A stretch of 27,066 bases of DNA, taken from NCBI GenBank assembly GCA_001642005.1, contig LWCA01000452.1:1-27066 (forward strand). Reading direction: 5' to 3'. Source of the DNA: Intoshia linei. Taxonomy: Eukaryota; Orthonectida; Rhopaluridae. Positions 1-10,847 of this stretch are shown here, one piece after another (the first letter of the stretch is position 1; every line of letters begins with the position of its first letter). The notes beneath the pieces are model-generated. The model was not told where the DNA came from. It was given only the letters and a program-made list of their open reading frames with translations, and searched no databases. The translations under genes were made by a program, and so were the position numbers.

Positions 1-441
1 AGATTGCAACAGCAGATTCAGTGATTTTCAGAAAATAAAAGACATATTAGAATAGTTAATTAATTTTTTCAAAGCTGACTTAAATACAAGTTATATTTCA
101 AAAAAAATAAATCAGTTATTTGATTTTGATTGCGATGAAACAGAATTGCAAATTGTATTATTGAAATCCGATATATTTTTAAGAGCTCCTTCTATAGATA
201 TCGATTTCTGGAAATATGTATCCAAAGAGAAATACAATATAATTAAGATGTGTTCAGAATATGTTCAATCATGTTTCGGTTCGACATACTTATACGAATC
301 AGCGTTTTCTGTAATGAACTCAATAAAATCGATCATCCCTTACTGATAAAAACTTGGAAAATTTAATGATATTATCCTTGTCAAATTACACTCCTAATTT
401 TACTAAACTAGTAAATGACACAAAAATACAACCATCTCATT
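1..441 (+). pseudogene. hAT transposase C-terminal remnant (frameshifted)
   Basis: This is the C-terminal dimerisation part of a hAT-family transposase, of the kind domesticated in vertebrates as GTF2IRD2/ZBED-like proteins. A reading frame through 22-345 contains the hallmark FGSTYLYESAFSVMNSIK, which in intact relatives is followed by R.RLTD..L. Here the continuation SSLTDKNLENL is in the next frame, so there is a frameshift near 335-345, and an in-frame TAG lies near 52-54. The second frame runs to a stop near 441. Start and catalytic region are outside the window. The copy cannot make a working transposase. Family assignment is firm at the level of hAT; the subfamily is inferred. Confidence 0.8.
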
Positions 442-641
442 AATGATTAAAAGTAAATATTTTAACTAATTATTAACTAATATAAATATTTTAGTAATGC
501 AACAAAATATTTAAATTTTTTTTAACTATGAAGTGTATTTAATTTATATAATAAAATTTTACTTTTTTTTAATTTATATTACTATGTCCCATTACTTACT
601 AAATTTCAGTATAGTCGATCTTATAACTTTTACGTTAGGTA

Positions 642-707
642 TTATCTCTAAAAAATCAAGTTGACCAGCCATGGTCTATCGCATCAAAAAAAGGTTGGGC
701 AGCCCTG
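642..707 (+). mobile_element. right terminus of a hAT element
   Basis: The sequence ends in GGTTGGGCAGCCCTG. Its reverse complement, CAGGGCTGCCCAACC, is the classic hAT terminal inverted repeat start. The following 8 bases, GTGTATAG (708-715), fit the hAT target-site preference (nTnTAnAn) and are probably one copy of the target duplication. The left end lies outside the window. The element continuously includes the transposase remnant at 1-441. Confidence 0.65.
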
Positions 708-715
708 GTGTATAG

Positions 716-2921
716 TAATTCACCATGTATTATTTAAAAACTCATATTTCCATTAAAAAAATTAAATTTCGTTAATAATGATGTTACTATGGGGAAAATT
801 CCACATTCACGGAATTTCCAAATTTTTAATTCAGTAGGATGGACTTAGATTGTATAATGAATTTCATTTTTTATTAAATTTTTTACAATTGATAATAAAA
901 AATAAAAATAGTTTTTCTAGCACCCGGTTAATAAACGCTGTGTTAATGTGACATTTGTTATTTTTTGATATAACCCGCGAATTTTTCAATATCAAACTTA
1001 TGCGACCAAAATTGTAGTTATTCCTTATATTAAAATGTTGAATAAACGAAAAGTACACGAAGTACAGTTTTTTAGGTATATTTTTTAATTTGAACTAGAA
1101 ATGTGTCTTATTTACATAATTCTAAATTTTAATACGAATATGTAGAAAGCAATTATTTTAGACACTAAATCTTAGAGTGGTAAACTTACTGCCTAGTTCA
1201 ATGTTCTTAACATTCGTGTGTGAAATACATTGATACACATACAATAATGTTAATATACATTCGCAGCGGGTAGTCAATTTTTGTGCAACAGTTCCTAAAC
1301 CTTGGTACTGTTTGGATTAGAGACACCAATGTCAATTTGTATTTAAATTTATAGCCTATATTTTGACAATTTAGTTTTTAGCACATACTTTGTCTATTGC
1401 ATTTTGTATTGTGGATGTTAAAATTAAATAACAATTCTTAATTCATAGATTTTTACACATTTTGAAAATGATAGTGAATTATGTAAAAAAATAATTTCCA
1501 ATGATAAATACCAATAAAATTAACATTTACACTTCATATTTTAAATTGTTAATTCCTTTTAAATTATTGAAAATTTCAAATTGTTAAAACTTTCAATTCC
1601 AATTTTATAGTTCTTTTTGTTTCTAAGACATTTCGAAAAGTACTTATTTAGTACTTATAAAATATCTGGACACTCGTTATAATATAACTAAAATTTTATG
1701 TATCTTCAATACACTAATAAAATGATTTTATAAATTTTAATCTAAAATATATTATTCTAAAAATCCGAAAATGTAAACTAGACCCTACAAAATTAGCAAA
1801 CGATGCAGTGTCATATAGCCTTAGTCACCTCTCCAAGGGCTTTACAATAATTAATTAAAAAACTGAGGTCTCCATTTTACAAAAATTTCGACAAGCTCCC
1901 TGAGGAGAGACTCTCAGTACGATACGTTCAGTATGACCATTGGTTATTGACCATATCTTTATGAAAGCAATATCAATGGTTATAACTCTACAAATATTAT
2001 GTATAAGCAACAAATACTATACAACATTTTTAAATTTGAGAAACACCCCGTTCATTGCAGTTTTGAAGATGTAAACAACTTAAATTAGCATTAAAATACC
2101 TTAACTTTTTTTTCAATCAATTTAACTTGTTGCTAAAACGATGCATTTTTATTAATGTAAAGTTGATATTCATTTTAAAGTAAAATTTTGACTAATTTAA
2201 AAGTCAATATTCTGTCAATAAGATGGATATATTTCGTTAGTGCTACGTAAAATATATATTTTTTTGTCGCCGATACACTTTTTACTTTATTATCAGGTTT
2301 TATTGAAACCAGGGTTTTTGTGACAGTTAAATTCTTAAAGTAAAATAAATTTTAATTAGAATTATACAAGCAATTCTTCACAATTACAAAATTCCAAAGA
2401 CCGGAAAATGTATAATGTACGTTAAATGAACATTGTTCATATGAATACATTTGTATTTTCATTGTACAGTTTAATTTAAACTTTAAATAAAAGCCAATAT
2501 TTGTGTTAAAAAGTAGATGTAGAATAAAAACAATTCATCAATAACTGTACAAAATAGGAAATGTATGTAACCATTTATTGCAATGAATACATTTATCAAT
2601 AAAAATTTATTTAAATACAAATAATAAAAATAAAGTGCATTACATATTTTTAACACACATTCAACTCATCAATACAATTTTAAAACGTACTCGCGAATGC
2701 CTAAATAGATTGTATTTGGTAGATTATAATAGCGATACAGTTACCAAACTTTGCCAATTTCACTTGGAGATTCTAAGATAGTCTTTAATTTATTTTGCAT
2801 TCTACAAACATTGATATTAACGATAAATTAACTTATTGAAAATTCTGTTGAATGGGAATATTGCATTAATACATTACGTATATTCTTGCATAAAGGTTAT
2901 ACATTTGATTAAATAGCATTT
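716..2921. other. AT-rich intergenic region, no gene seen
   Basis: I find no exon with recognisable protein similarity on either strand. Short open stretches here (for example 864-1058 minus) have AT-biased codons and no splice-phase partners. A small imperfect hairpin, CTGAG...CTCAG, occurs near 1900-1917. The last few hundred bases must contain the promoter and 5' leader of the kinase, but no core promoter motif stands out. Confidence 0.5.
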
Positions 2922-4713
2922 ATGGGATCATTATTATCAAAAAGTGCAAGTTCTAAGAAAAGGTCCGTGTTATCTAATCAAGAAACTCGAGGACCTCAAC
3001 ATCTAGTCAATATTTCTAATCCAAACCCCTACAAATTTGATATACCCGACAAACCAGAAACAAACCATGAATTATCTATTCCACACACGTCCAGTCTCAA
3101 TTCAAATAAAGTTTTTATAGCCATGTTTAATTATGAGGCTAGAACCGAACAAGATTTGTCTTTCAACAAAGATGATTTACTAGAACTTGTAAATGACGAT
3201 TATGGTGATTGGTGGTACATGAAGCACGTTTACACTGGAAAATTAGGATATATACCCTCAAACCATGTAGCAGAAGTGAAGAGTTTGGAATCTGAAGTGT
3301 TTTCGACCCATTTAACTAATTTAATTTCCATTTAGATGGTTTTATGGCAGTATAAAACGAGTCGAAGCAGAAAAGCGTTTATTAAGTACCGAAAATTCAT
3401 CCGGTTCATACCTTATAAGAAACAGCGAATCTAGATCAAAAGGATATTCTCTATCACGTAAATACCATAATTTTATTGTTTAATTTTTAGTTCGAGACGG
3501 AGACACTGTGAAGCATTACAGAATACGGCAGATGGATTCCGGCGGTTATTACATATCACGACGATCACCTTTTGTTTCTCTCAAAAATCTAATAGATCAT
3601 TATTCCACCTCTTCCAATGGTTTGGTTGTCATGCTGACTAAGCCCTGCACAAAGGTTTTATTTATAAATAGATTATCAATTAAAACTAGTCTGAAACACC
3701 CATAACTGTTGGTTTATCATACAATACCAGTGATAAATGGGAAATACCAAAATTATCCATAAAATTTATCCGCCAAATTGGAGCGGGTCATTTTGGAGAA
3801 GTACATGAAGGTCTATGGAACAACACCACCCCTATAGCAGTCAAAACATTAAAAGTGGGAACCATGGCCTGTGAAGACTTTTTAGCTGAGGCTCAAATCA
3901 TGAAAAAGCTCAGACACCCAAGATTAATTCAATTATATGCTGTCTGCACGCAAGACGAACCATTTTACAGTAGAAAATTTTAAATTTATACAATTATCAT
4001 TTAGTTGTTACCGAATTAATGAAATATGGGAATTTGCTTACTTACTTGCAAGGTTTATACCATCAATAAACTTTATAATTGCCTATTTTCATTAGGTCCC
4101 GGAAAACGCTACACATTCGAAATATTAGTAGACATTGCTTCTCAAGTGGCTTCAGGCATGGCATACATTGAAGCACAGAATTACATACATAGGTTAATTA
4201 CTTGGACTTAAATCATCCATTTTTTAGAGATCTCGCCGCACGAAATATATTGGTGCAAGATCATTACCTCGTAAAAATTGCAGACTTTGGATTAGCTCGA
4301 TTAATAAAAGTAATTGATTAGTTTTATTTATTAAAATTGTACAGGAAGATGAATATGAAGCTCGAGTTGGAGCGAGGTTTCCCATTAAGTGGACAGCTCC
4401 GGAAGCTATAAATTACAATCGATTTTCAATAAAAAGCGATGTATGGTCTTTCGGGATTTTATTAACAGAAATTGTAACATATGGTAAGATGCCTTATCCG
4501 GGAATGAGCAATGCAGAAGTATTACATCAAGTTGAAAACGGATATCGCATGCCGTGTCCCGATAATTGTAGAATAGAATTATATGAAATGATGCTTGAAT
4601 GTTGGAAAAAAGAAGAAAATCTTAGACCTACGTTTGAAACCCTTCAATGGCAACTAGACGAATTCTTTTCCAATTTAGAAGGCGATTACAAAGAAGCATC
4701 AACCATTAATTAA
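2922..4713 (+). CDS. Src-family (Src42A/FRK-like) non-receptor tyrosine kinase
   Basis: Eight exons (2922-3298, 3336-3457, 3491-3654, 3690-3969, 4005-4052, 4096-4192, 4228-4309, 4345-4713) join in consistent phase to a 512-residue protein, the normal Src length. Seen in order: MGSLLSK myristoylation start; SH3 about residues 64-119 (ALYDY-like [18 protein letters not shown]); SH2 about 127-217 ([17 protein letters not shown] with the phosphotyrosine-binding Arg); kinase domain with glycine loop GAGHFGEV, Lys273, Glu288, HRDLAARN (Asp364), DFGLAR, activation-loop Tyr394 ([11 protein letters not shown]) and APE. The C-terminal tail GDYKEAS holds Tyr505, the site Csk-type kinases phosphorylate to close the enzyme. 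HRDLAARN and the [12 protein letters not shown] loop point to the Src42A/FRK/Brk branch rather than vertebrate c-Src. All introns are 33-43 bp. It acts at the inner plasma membrane in adhesion and receptor signalling (family knowledge). Confidence 0.96.
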
Positions 4714-4789
4714 TCATGCTCGAATATAAAATTATATATACATTGTTACGATACCTGACCTGTATTTTAAATATTTAATTTCTGTGGTT

Positions 4790-4795
4790 AATAAA
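4790..4795 (+). promoter_or_regulatory. polyadenylation signal of the Src-like gene
   Basis: AATAAA occurs 77 nt after the kinase stop codon. It is the only canonical hexamer I noticed in the 92-bp gap before the convergent F-box gene. Cleavage 10-30 nt downstream would put the kinase mRNA end inside the last exon of that gene, so the two transcripts probably overlap antisense. Confidence 0.55.
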
Positions 4796-4805
4796 TTATT
4801 CAATA

Positions 4806-6744
4806 TCAGAAATTTTTATTAGTACGGTAATATTCATGTATAGACAGGAAGGGGTCAATTATACAACTGTTTAACTTTATCCTGTCAAATTTGAATGATT
4901 TTTTTACAAGATCAAAAGCGTATAATGTCTTTAGTGAATTTAAACTATCCAAGTATCTGTCAATTTAAATTAACATGTTTTTAAGTTTGGATAAATACCT
5001 CCAATCAAATGTACGCGCATTATAGCATCTACTTATTGATAATGTTTCCAGGTTTTTTGCGATTGGTTTACAACATAATTTTTTCATAAAACTGCATGTT
5101 ACGGCACTGCAATCACTTAAATCAAGGAAATTTAATAATTTACAAAACGATACAATGTTATAAAGTTCTAAATTTTTATAATGTAATGGTTCAAATTGCA
5201 AAACCCATGTTAAAAAAATTTAAAATTATCTACTAATAGAATTATCACGTAAAAACATTTATCAAACACTTCCTAAAGTAAAGATTTTTAGTATATTTTT
5301 CGATCCAAAGTTTAAAAAAAAGTTGGGTCACTTTTTTTTACCAAACTACAGATTTTAAGGTTACTTTCCTCTAAACCAGGCGTTTTTTCAATTTTATTTA
5401 TAAAACGAGGGAAAATTGGCTTTTTGCCCTGAAGGACTCAATTTTAGAAAATGATACTTAGATATAAACATCACTCACGAAAAACTATTAGAAATTGGAT
5501 TTTTTAAATTCTAGTTAATTTTTTAACATAATGTAAATATAAATATTGTACATAATTTTGTAACGTTATCGGGGCCACGGAAAGTGTAGTAGACCCTAAA
5601 AATTTTTAAAAAATTGGACCTCTATACATTGCTTACTCGATCGTTCATTATCTAAAAATTAAAAATAACCATTGGTTATCTAAATTTTGTTATACTTAAG
5701 AAATTTTCCAACATTACCTATTAATAAATTTAAAAAGTAGGCCCTCATGCTTGTAGACGGGCATATGACCCTAACCTCACCCTTTTCCATTCCCTGAAAG
5801 TTACTAATTTAATTTTATAAATGAAAAATTGCTGATTTATAGAACCCACTAAAGTTAAAAACGCCACATTGTTATACTTTTTTGTACAGCCCAGAAACAT
5901 CAAAACCACTCGGTTGACAAAAAGCGTGTTATTCAAAAAAGATAATATAACTACCTGATGAACATTTAATGGTGGATCCAGACAAAACGAGATGTTTCAA
6001 ATTGCAAAAAAAATTCGCACTCATGTTCTTAAATGATAAAGTACCAAGATATCCTATATTCAGATATTCGCAACTAAAGTACACTTGAATCATAACTACA
6101 ATAATATACGAATTTAGTGTTGAAAATGGTTCTATACACGTAATATTTCGACACGAATTAACATTAAGATATTTTAAGTTGGTATTGAGTGCCCTATATT
6201 ATAAAAATTTTAATTTACAAGAAAATACCGTAACATATTCTCTTCAAAAAAAGTAAATTCTGCATTAATAGCAATTAAACCTTTAGCATTTTGAAATATT
6301 GTTATAATGCACATCGTTTCCATTTTCACGTGACCCAAATCAAGGAATCGCAACGTACTAATCCGTTTAATTATAAATTTAAAACTGTTACCTAAAAATA
6401 TTGCAACGTGATTTGACACACCCGTGTATCTGTTTTATAAATATTTATTTGTTATACATTGTTTTCATACCAAGGACGAATTCATGTTGAGAAATTTAAC
6501 CGGAAAGTTAAAAAAAAATTCTAAAATGGTTGAAAAAACAGTTTTCCCGTGAATATTCACTTGCCGCCATATGAAATTTTTAAAATGATGCCTAAAATTA
6601 AAAAAAAAATTTATTATTGTTTTTAATTTACTTGATGATAAAGTGGAAACGAGTGCACACGTTGCATATAATGAGGAGGGTGGTAGCATTAAATTTTGAG
6701 AATATTGTCAAAATTATGTCATTATTCAATTGCAAAAAATGCAT
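4806..6744 (-). CDS. F-box/leucine-rich-repeat protein
   Basis: On the minus strand eight exons (6744-6632, 6591-6471, 6429-6392, 6357-6229, 6193-6110, 6073-5955, 5167-4975, 4944-4806) join in consistent phase to 311 residues. The N-terminus is an F-box: NDIILTIFSKFNATTLL, a cysteine-containing VCTRF and then FIWRQVNIHG, matching the family's L..IFS.L and W..v.l pattern. The rest is repeats of the AMN1/FBXL cysteine-containing type, such as STLRFLDLGHV, TNLKYLNVNSCRNIT, CNLKHLVLSG, LLNFLDLSDCSAVT and KNLETLSISRC. Such proteins are substrate receptors of SCF ubiquitin ligases: the F-box binds Skp1 and the repeats bind the target. The target is unknown. Introns are 30-41 bp except the sixth (787 bp), where an extra exon cannot be excluded although phases join. 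The 30-bp last intron is unusually short. The ATG lies 2 nt after a TACAG acceptor-like site. Confidence 0.88.
5168..5954 (-). other. long intron of the F-box/LRR gene
   Basis: This 787-bp intron stands out against the 30-41 bp introns around it. It holds no recognisable exon. It includes short stretches reminiscent of hAT ends (AAAGTTGGGTCAC near 5320). The flanking exons connect in phase (G|AA) and keep leucine-rich-repeat spacing, so nothing need be missing. An insertion of mobile DNA into a once-short intron is the likely origin, but I cannot name the element. Confidence 0.5.
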
Positions 6745-6746
6745 TA

Positions 6747-6793
6747 CTGTATATCAAATTATGCAATACGATAAGGTACATAACCATTACTAC
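6747..6793 (-). promoter_or_regulatory. splice acceptor (and possible donor) just upstream of the F-box start
   Basis: On the minus strand TATACAG ends at 6747, and the F-box ATG begins at 6744. A GTAGTA donor-like site begins at about 6793, which would make a 47-bp leader intron. Alternatively the AG could receive a trans-spliced leader. Either reading explains why the AG sits so close to the ATG. Confidence 0.4.
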
Positions 6794-6819
6794 CGCGCCA
6801 TTTCGATGTGAAAATTTAA

Positions 6820-6825
6820 TTTATT
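6820..6825 (-). promoter_or_regulatory. polyadenylation signal of the CPEB gene
   Basis: AATAAA on the minus strand lies about 104 nt after the CPEB stop codon and about 72 nt before the AG acceptor that precedes the F-box ATG. Poly(A) signal, short gap and acceptor is the arrangement seen between genes of trans-spliced operons in nematodes and flatworms. Here it is only suggestive. Confidence 0.5.
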
Positions 6826-6928
6826 ACAAAACAAAATACAATAAATAACAAAGATATTTAAAACAAAAAAAAGTCTCAACTCTGGGTAAACTGTAAAATC
6901 CAGTTAGACAAGATATTTACTGTCCATC

Positions 6929-9495
6929 TTAAGTAGATCCATTTCGGCTATTTCTCATTAAAGGCATGTGATACCGAGTAGCATCAAATGAATGCGTCCA
7001 CAACCAGCATGGGCGACAAAAGTATCTAAAACAATTGAAATCTCTACAAAAATATGGTCCTGGTTTCAAAGAACAAATGTCGCAAATTGCATCATCTAGG
7101 TATGGGTCAATTTGTATCTAAATATGGTTTATCTATTGAAACGATTATTCACGAACCTTTTTACTAAACTTTGGAGTTTTAATTTCTACAAATGCCGTTG
7201 TAACTGCATTCATGTACGATTTATGAGAAGAAAATGTGACTCGTCCTGAACCAATTGGATATTTGTGTTTATCCGTGTCAATACCGGCAAACACAACGTT
7301 TCCAAATATATCATTGACAATTTGTGCCAGTGAGTATGCATTAATCATTCCATGTAATGCACCCACAAATATTGTTTTTTCACCGTCCAGTCTCTGGTGT
7401 GAAGGACAAGAACTATAATTACTGTCAGCAATAACCCAGGGAATAATTTGAACCTAAATTTAACCAAGTTATAAAATATTTTCTGAAAAGATTATACCAG
7501 TTTTAAAACCAGTAGATTCCTTACTACACCTTGCATAGCCCATATTTTGAGTATCTTACATTTGATAAAATAATTTAAAAAATATAAAATCCGTCCCATA
7601 TCCGAAAACTTTTTTCATTATCTATAAAATTTGTTCCGTGTTGACGAAAAAAATGTACAAATAAGCTAAATTAGTAAAAAAACAAAATTATTTCAAAAAC
7701 ATCTGGGTTAACAAACTCTATAACTCAGAGTTTCTTAACCGGTGCTATAATTAATTTTATACTTTATCGATCAAATAAGCGGATTATTTAAATTTTAAGA
7801 GAATTTAAATCTTACCAAATACAGTTTATATGTTCATTTTTATCATTTATTGGTGTTGTTATTGATAGGGTACAATTTTTTTACAAAATACAATTTTTAC
7901 GTTGAATTTTAATGAGAATATTCTTAAATCTAACCATTTTTACCTTAAAATTTGGATTATTCTTTTTAGGGTTGGTAAAACTGCATTTTTCCCTAGATTA
8001 ATTTTTTTTTAATTTGATGAATCTCTTGATTATTAGTGAAAGTGGTTGGATTTAAGTAGACACCCAATTTTAAGGTACATTCTTTCATTTTTTACAGGAG
8101 TGCTATGTTTAAACAAGGTTAAGAAACCATGATATAACTACTTACATGAACAGTAAAAATTAAACACAACATACCTCTTTACATCTCATCTTTCGACTTG
8201 ATATTCTGTAATAATATTGCCCGTCATTTGCGGTAGTGCAAGCTTCAACTAGATTTCGTACAGAGTGCTCTTCTTCAAAAATGATAAATACATATCCGGC
8301 TAAATCAATAAACATAATGAAAACCTCAAAACCTTTAGTCGGGTATCGTCCAGAACTGCTTTCTTTATTCGGCCATTCAACTTCTATATTTCCAAATTCT
8401 TGGAAAACAGATTGCAATCCGCCTACTTTTTGAAAAATTAATTACAATAAAAATTTACTTTCAGTAATATCCCATGGAACACCTCCCAAAAATACTTTGG
8501 TCGAAAACGTTTCCTCTTTGTGAATGATTCTTGTCAATTGGCCCGACCATGTACACTTAGCGTCATAAATAGCTAATATTATCAAAATTATTACAATAAC
8601 TCATTAACTTTACAAGCAGAGTTTCTGTGAATTTTAGCAGCCTTTTCAATGCTAAATGGGTCATGATAACTAGTGTTCAATACAGCCCCTATTTTGGCTA
8701 GTGTGTCTTCAGTTTGATTTGAATTATCGGGTATTATATGATTTAATTCGTCCTGTCTAAATGCACGTTGATCGTTGATCGTTGAATAATTTATCCCAGA
8801 CTCCATTTGCGAATAATACAATGGAACAGAGTTTTGGTATTGCATCGGGTTTACACCAACAGAGTTCAACATGCCATTCGAGTAATTACGAAAATTATCC
8901 ATTGAACCGCTAGGTAACATCATATTCGGCTTAATCTCCGATTGCCGCAACCTGGCATTGTTCTAAAATGGACTATTTAATGATAAAATACTTTACCAAA
9001 TATTCCCTCAGTGAAGTATCGTTTTTATTAATTGTCCAGTCATGTGATGAATCAGAAAAAGAACTATTATTTGATAAATAATCATGTCCCAAAATTCCCG
9101 CAATTTTATTACGTGCTGCCAGTTTGTCAGCTTTTTCACGGATCGCGGCAGTGTATGGACTAATTTTATTAAATATGTTAGGTGACACATTGCCGCTCAA
9201 AAATGCGCCAGAATCACTTTTTGATAAATTTGTATCACCTGAAAATGAATGTGACCGTGTCGGCTAAATGTTTTGATTAAATTTCAATACTGTAATTATC
9301 ATTTACAAACCTGTTGAATAGAAGTAATATTTTTGACATTGGATAATTTTGAAGAATTTCCATTATTAGGCCATGAAATAGTACGTCTGCAAGAGCTCAG
9401 AGAGACATTATTTTCAGTATCCACATTTTTATCAAATTCAAGTTCCCCAAATACTTTATTTATAGGTGTCGAAGAAAACTCTGGTTCTTTTTTGT
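6929..9495 (-). CDS. cytoplasmic polyadenylation element-binding protein (CPEB1/Orb type)
   Basis: Core exons on the minus strand: 9495-9311, 9263-8997, 8962-8614, 8572-8459, 8422-8333, 8299-8175, 7453-7157, 7117-6929, all phase-consistent. The N-terminal part is Ser/Asn-rich and low in conservation. It contains CRRTISWP, a basophilic-kinase-like site, and a [13 protein letters not shown] segment that directly precedes RRM1 in CPEB1. RRM1 has [12 protein letters not shown] and [13 protein letters not shown]2 has [28 protein letters not shown] and FVEIKT. The C-terminal zinc-binding ZZ domain has CDIC, FCRDFNC and FCRPC plus two His, ending [14 protein letters not shown] binds U-rich elements in 3'UTRs and controls poly(A) tail length and translation, classically in oocytes and neurons. 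No in-frame ATG precedes RRM1 by much, so exons upstream of 9495 are required (see 11902-12985). Confidence 0.95.
7454..8174 (-). other. long CPEB intron carrying a repeat-element copy
   Basis: This 721-bp intron separates RRM1 from RRM2. The exon ends are unambiguous: ...MRCKE | [12 protein letters not shown], as in vertebrate CPEB1. The middle (7924-8055) is a short copy of the dispersed repeat described in its own entry. The rest is AT-rich without open coding sequence. Confidence 0.7.
7924..8055 (-). mobile_element. short MITE-like copy of the 29-bp-unit element
   Basis: The ends TTAAATCTAACCATTTTTAC (7924-7943) and, inverted, TTAAATCCAACCACTTTCAC (8055-8036) match at 17 of 20 positions, so this copy has terminal inverted repeats. 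Inside is one tandem unit, GGGTTGGTAAAAC...TTTTTCCCTA, in reverse orientation. The same TTAAATC(T/C)AACC header begins the longer copies at 10848 and 17750. Confidence 0.55.
8300..8332 (-). other. 33-nt in-frame intron within CPEB RRM1
   Basis: GT...TTTAG of 33 nt interrupts RRM1. Its length is divisible by three and it has no stop in the reading frame, so a naive translation runs through it. Removing it joins PTK to AGYVFIIFE, which restores the spacing of RRM1 in CPEB1 (KGYVYLVFE). Keeping it would add 11 hydrophobic residues ([10 protein letters not shown]-like) just before the RNP1 strand. Confidence 0.7.
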
Positions 9496-9599
9496 CTAGT
9501 AAAGTACATTAATTACGTTTTTGAAACATCTTATTGAGATTATCATTTTATGGCATACTTTTTCAAAAGGTCACACGATTGTAATTATTATTTCACGGG

Positions 9600-9705
9600 T
9601 TATGACTAGTGATGCAACGATTCCTAAATTTTCAACGATGCCGATTTCTATTCGATTCTTAAAAAAACAACGATTCCGATTCCGATGCGATTCTAAATAC
9701 GTTTG
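9600..9705. repeat. degenerate CGATTCC-rich low-complexity repeat
   Basis: The motif (A)CGATTCC / CGATTCTTA recurs about six times, including the run CGATTCCGATTCCGATGCGA. It is most likely a fragment of an old transposon or a simple repeat. Translated open stretches across it are not genes. Confidence 0.5.
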
Positions 9706-9734
9706 AGTCATACTACATTATATTTTTTTTCAGT

Positions 9735-9912
9735 TTTATTTACCTTTTAATTGGAAAAATTACTAAGAATAAACTTTTCAATTTTACTAACCCTTAAGGA
9801 AAAACCTACTTTAACAAACACTTTGGGGAAAAATAAAATTTTACAAACCCTAAAACGAAAAATCCACTTTTACCAATCTTAAAGGGAAAAATTCAGTTTT
9901 ATCTAACTTTAT
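9735..9912 (+). repeat. 29-bp tandem units (decayed array)
   Basis: Diverged copies of the unit TTTTACCAACCCTWAAGGGAAAAATCC-(29 bp) follow one another with small indels. The array resumes at 10411-10472, where a hAT-like terminus at 10473 interrupts a unit. It is the most eroded copy in the window. Confidence 0.6.
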
Positions 9913-10257
9913 GCACTGGTACGGTCGGTTCGGCACAGAAACCTCGTTCAACAAAAAATTCGGAAAAATATTTTATAAATTTCTCATCTATTTATTTATT
10001 TTCAATTAAATTTTGGACGTGCCTTTTATTTGATGAAAAGTTAATTACGGCACTGTAACAGCTATGAGCAAAGGTGTTACCAGAAAAATCAAAAAATTTG
10101 TTTATTTTTGTAAAATACATTATTGCAGAGTTTCCAGGTGTTTGGGATATTATCCCAAAGCTTAGACGACGGCTAAAATTTTATTTTAAAAATCCCACTT
10201 TTATCCAACCATTAATAAAATTAAATATTTTTTTAATAAAAAATGGGAAGTATTTTA

Positions 10258-10286
10258 TTTGTCAGTATATTTAAAGTACTGACAAA
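10258..10286. repeat. small perfect hairpin in foldback arm
   Basis: TTTGTCAGTA (10258-10267) and TACTGACAAA (10277-10286) are exact inverse complements around a 9-nt spacer. The same GTCAGTA motif recurs through the right arm. Confidence 0.6.
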
Positions 10287-10472
10287 ATAAATTTTTTTAA
10301 GCCCTTCCAATATAAATACTGACATTTCATGGATTTAAATACTTACGCGATAAATACAAGCCATAAAAAATACCATTTCAAGCTATTAAATAAAAATCTC
10401 TTTTTTACGATTTACAAAAAATTTTTTAATCCAACCTCAAAATAAAAAATTCAATTTTACCAACCCTTAAGT

Positions 10473-10540
10473 CAGTGGTTCCCAAACTTTTTCCACCATG
10501 GACCATTTGTCACAAAAAAAAATGTGTGTGGACCACATAA
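10473..10540 (+). mobile_element. hAT (Charlie-like) left terminus fragment
   Basis: CAGTGGTTCCCAAACTTTTT followed by CCACCATGGACCA is the typical start of hAT/Charlie elements. It begins within a 29-bp unit of the tandem array, so it inserted there. I could not find the matching right end or an exact target duplication; the element is truncated or has been rearranged. Confidence 0.6.
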
Positions 10541-10847
10541 TTTTTTAAAAAAATCCTCTTAAATTTGAACACGTCACTAAAATTATCACTAATATTTTCA
10601 TTTTTTTATTTTACATTCCTCCTTAAATCGAAAATTTTACATTAATTTTGACAAGGTAGCTTCAATGGCGTAATTAAAAAAATTATTAATTTCAAACATA
10701 CTTATTGCGAACTACCAGTGCCGTATGCGAGATCCTTCCACCGAGGGATCTCGACGAAATTTTTTTAAAATGGAGGCTTTAATTTATTAAATTAAGAATT
10801 AAAAAAATTCTTGAATATCAATTAATTTGAGTGTTAAATTTAAAAGG

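Noticed and set aside
4945-4974. 18-nt alternative for the last F-box intron (acceptor at TTGACAG)
   Set aside because: It keeps the frame but 18 nt is too short for spliceosomal removal; the 30-nt version ending GATAG is preferred.
5745-5936. 63-codon minus-strand open frame in the F-box intron
   Set aside because: It shows no leucine-rich-repeat character and no in-phase splice sites; the flanking exons already join in phase without it.
7236-8433. Plus-strand open frames opposite CPEB exons
   Set aside because: They are shadows of conserved minus-strand CPEB coding exons.
9008-9190. Second minus-strand open frame overlapping the CPEB N-terminal exon
   Set aside because: It is in a different frame from the phase-consistent CPEB exon, which joins correctly to both neighbours.
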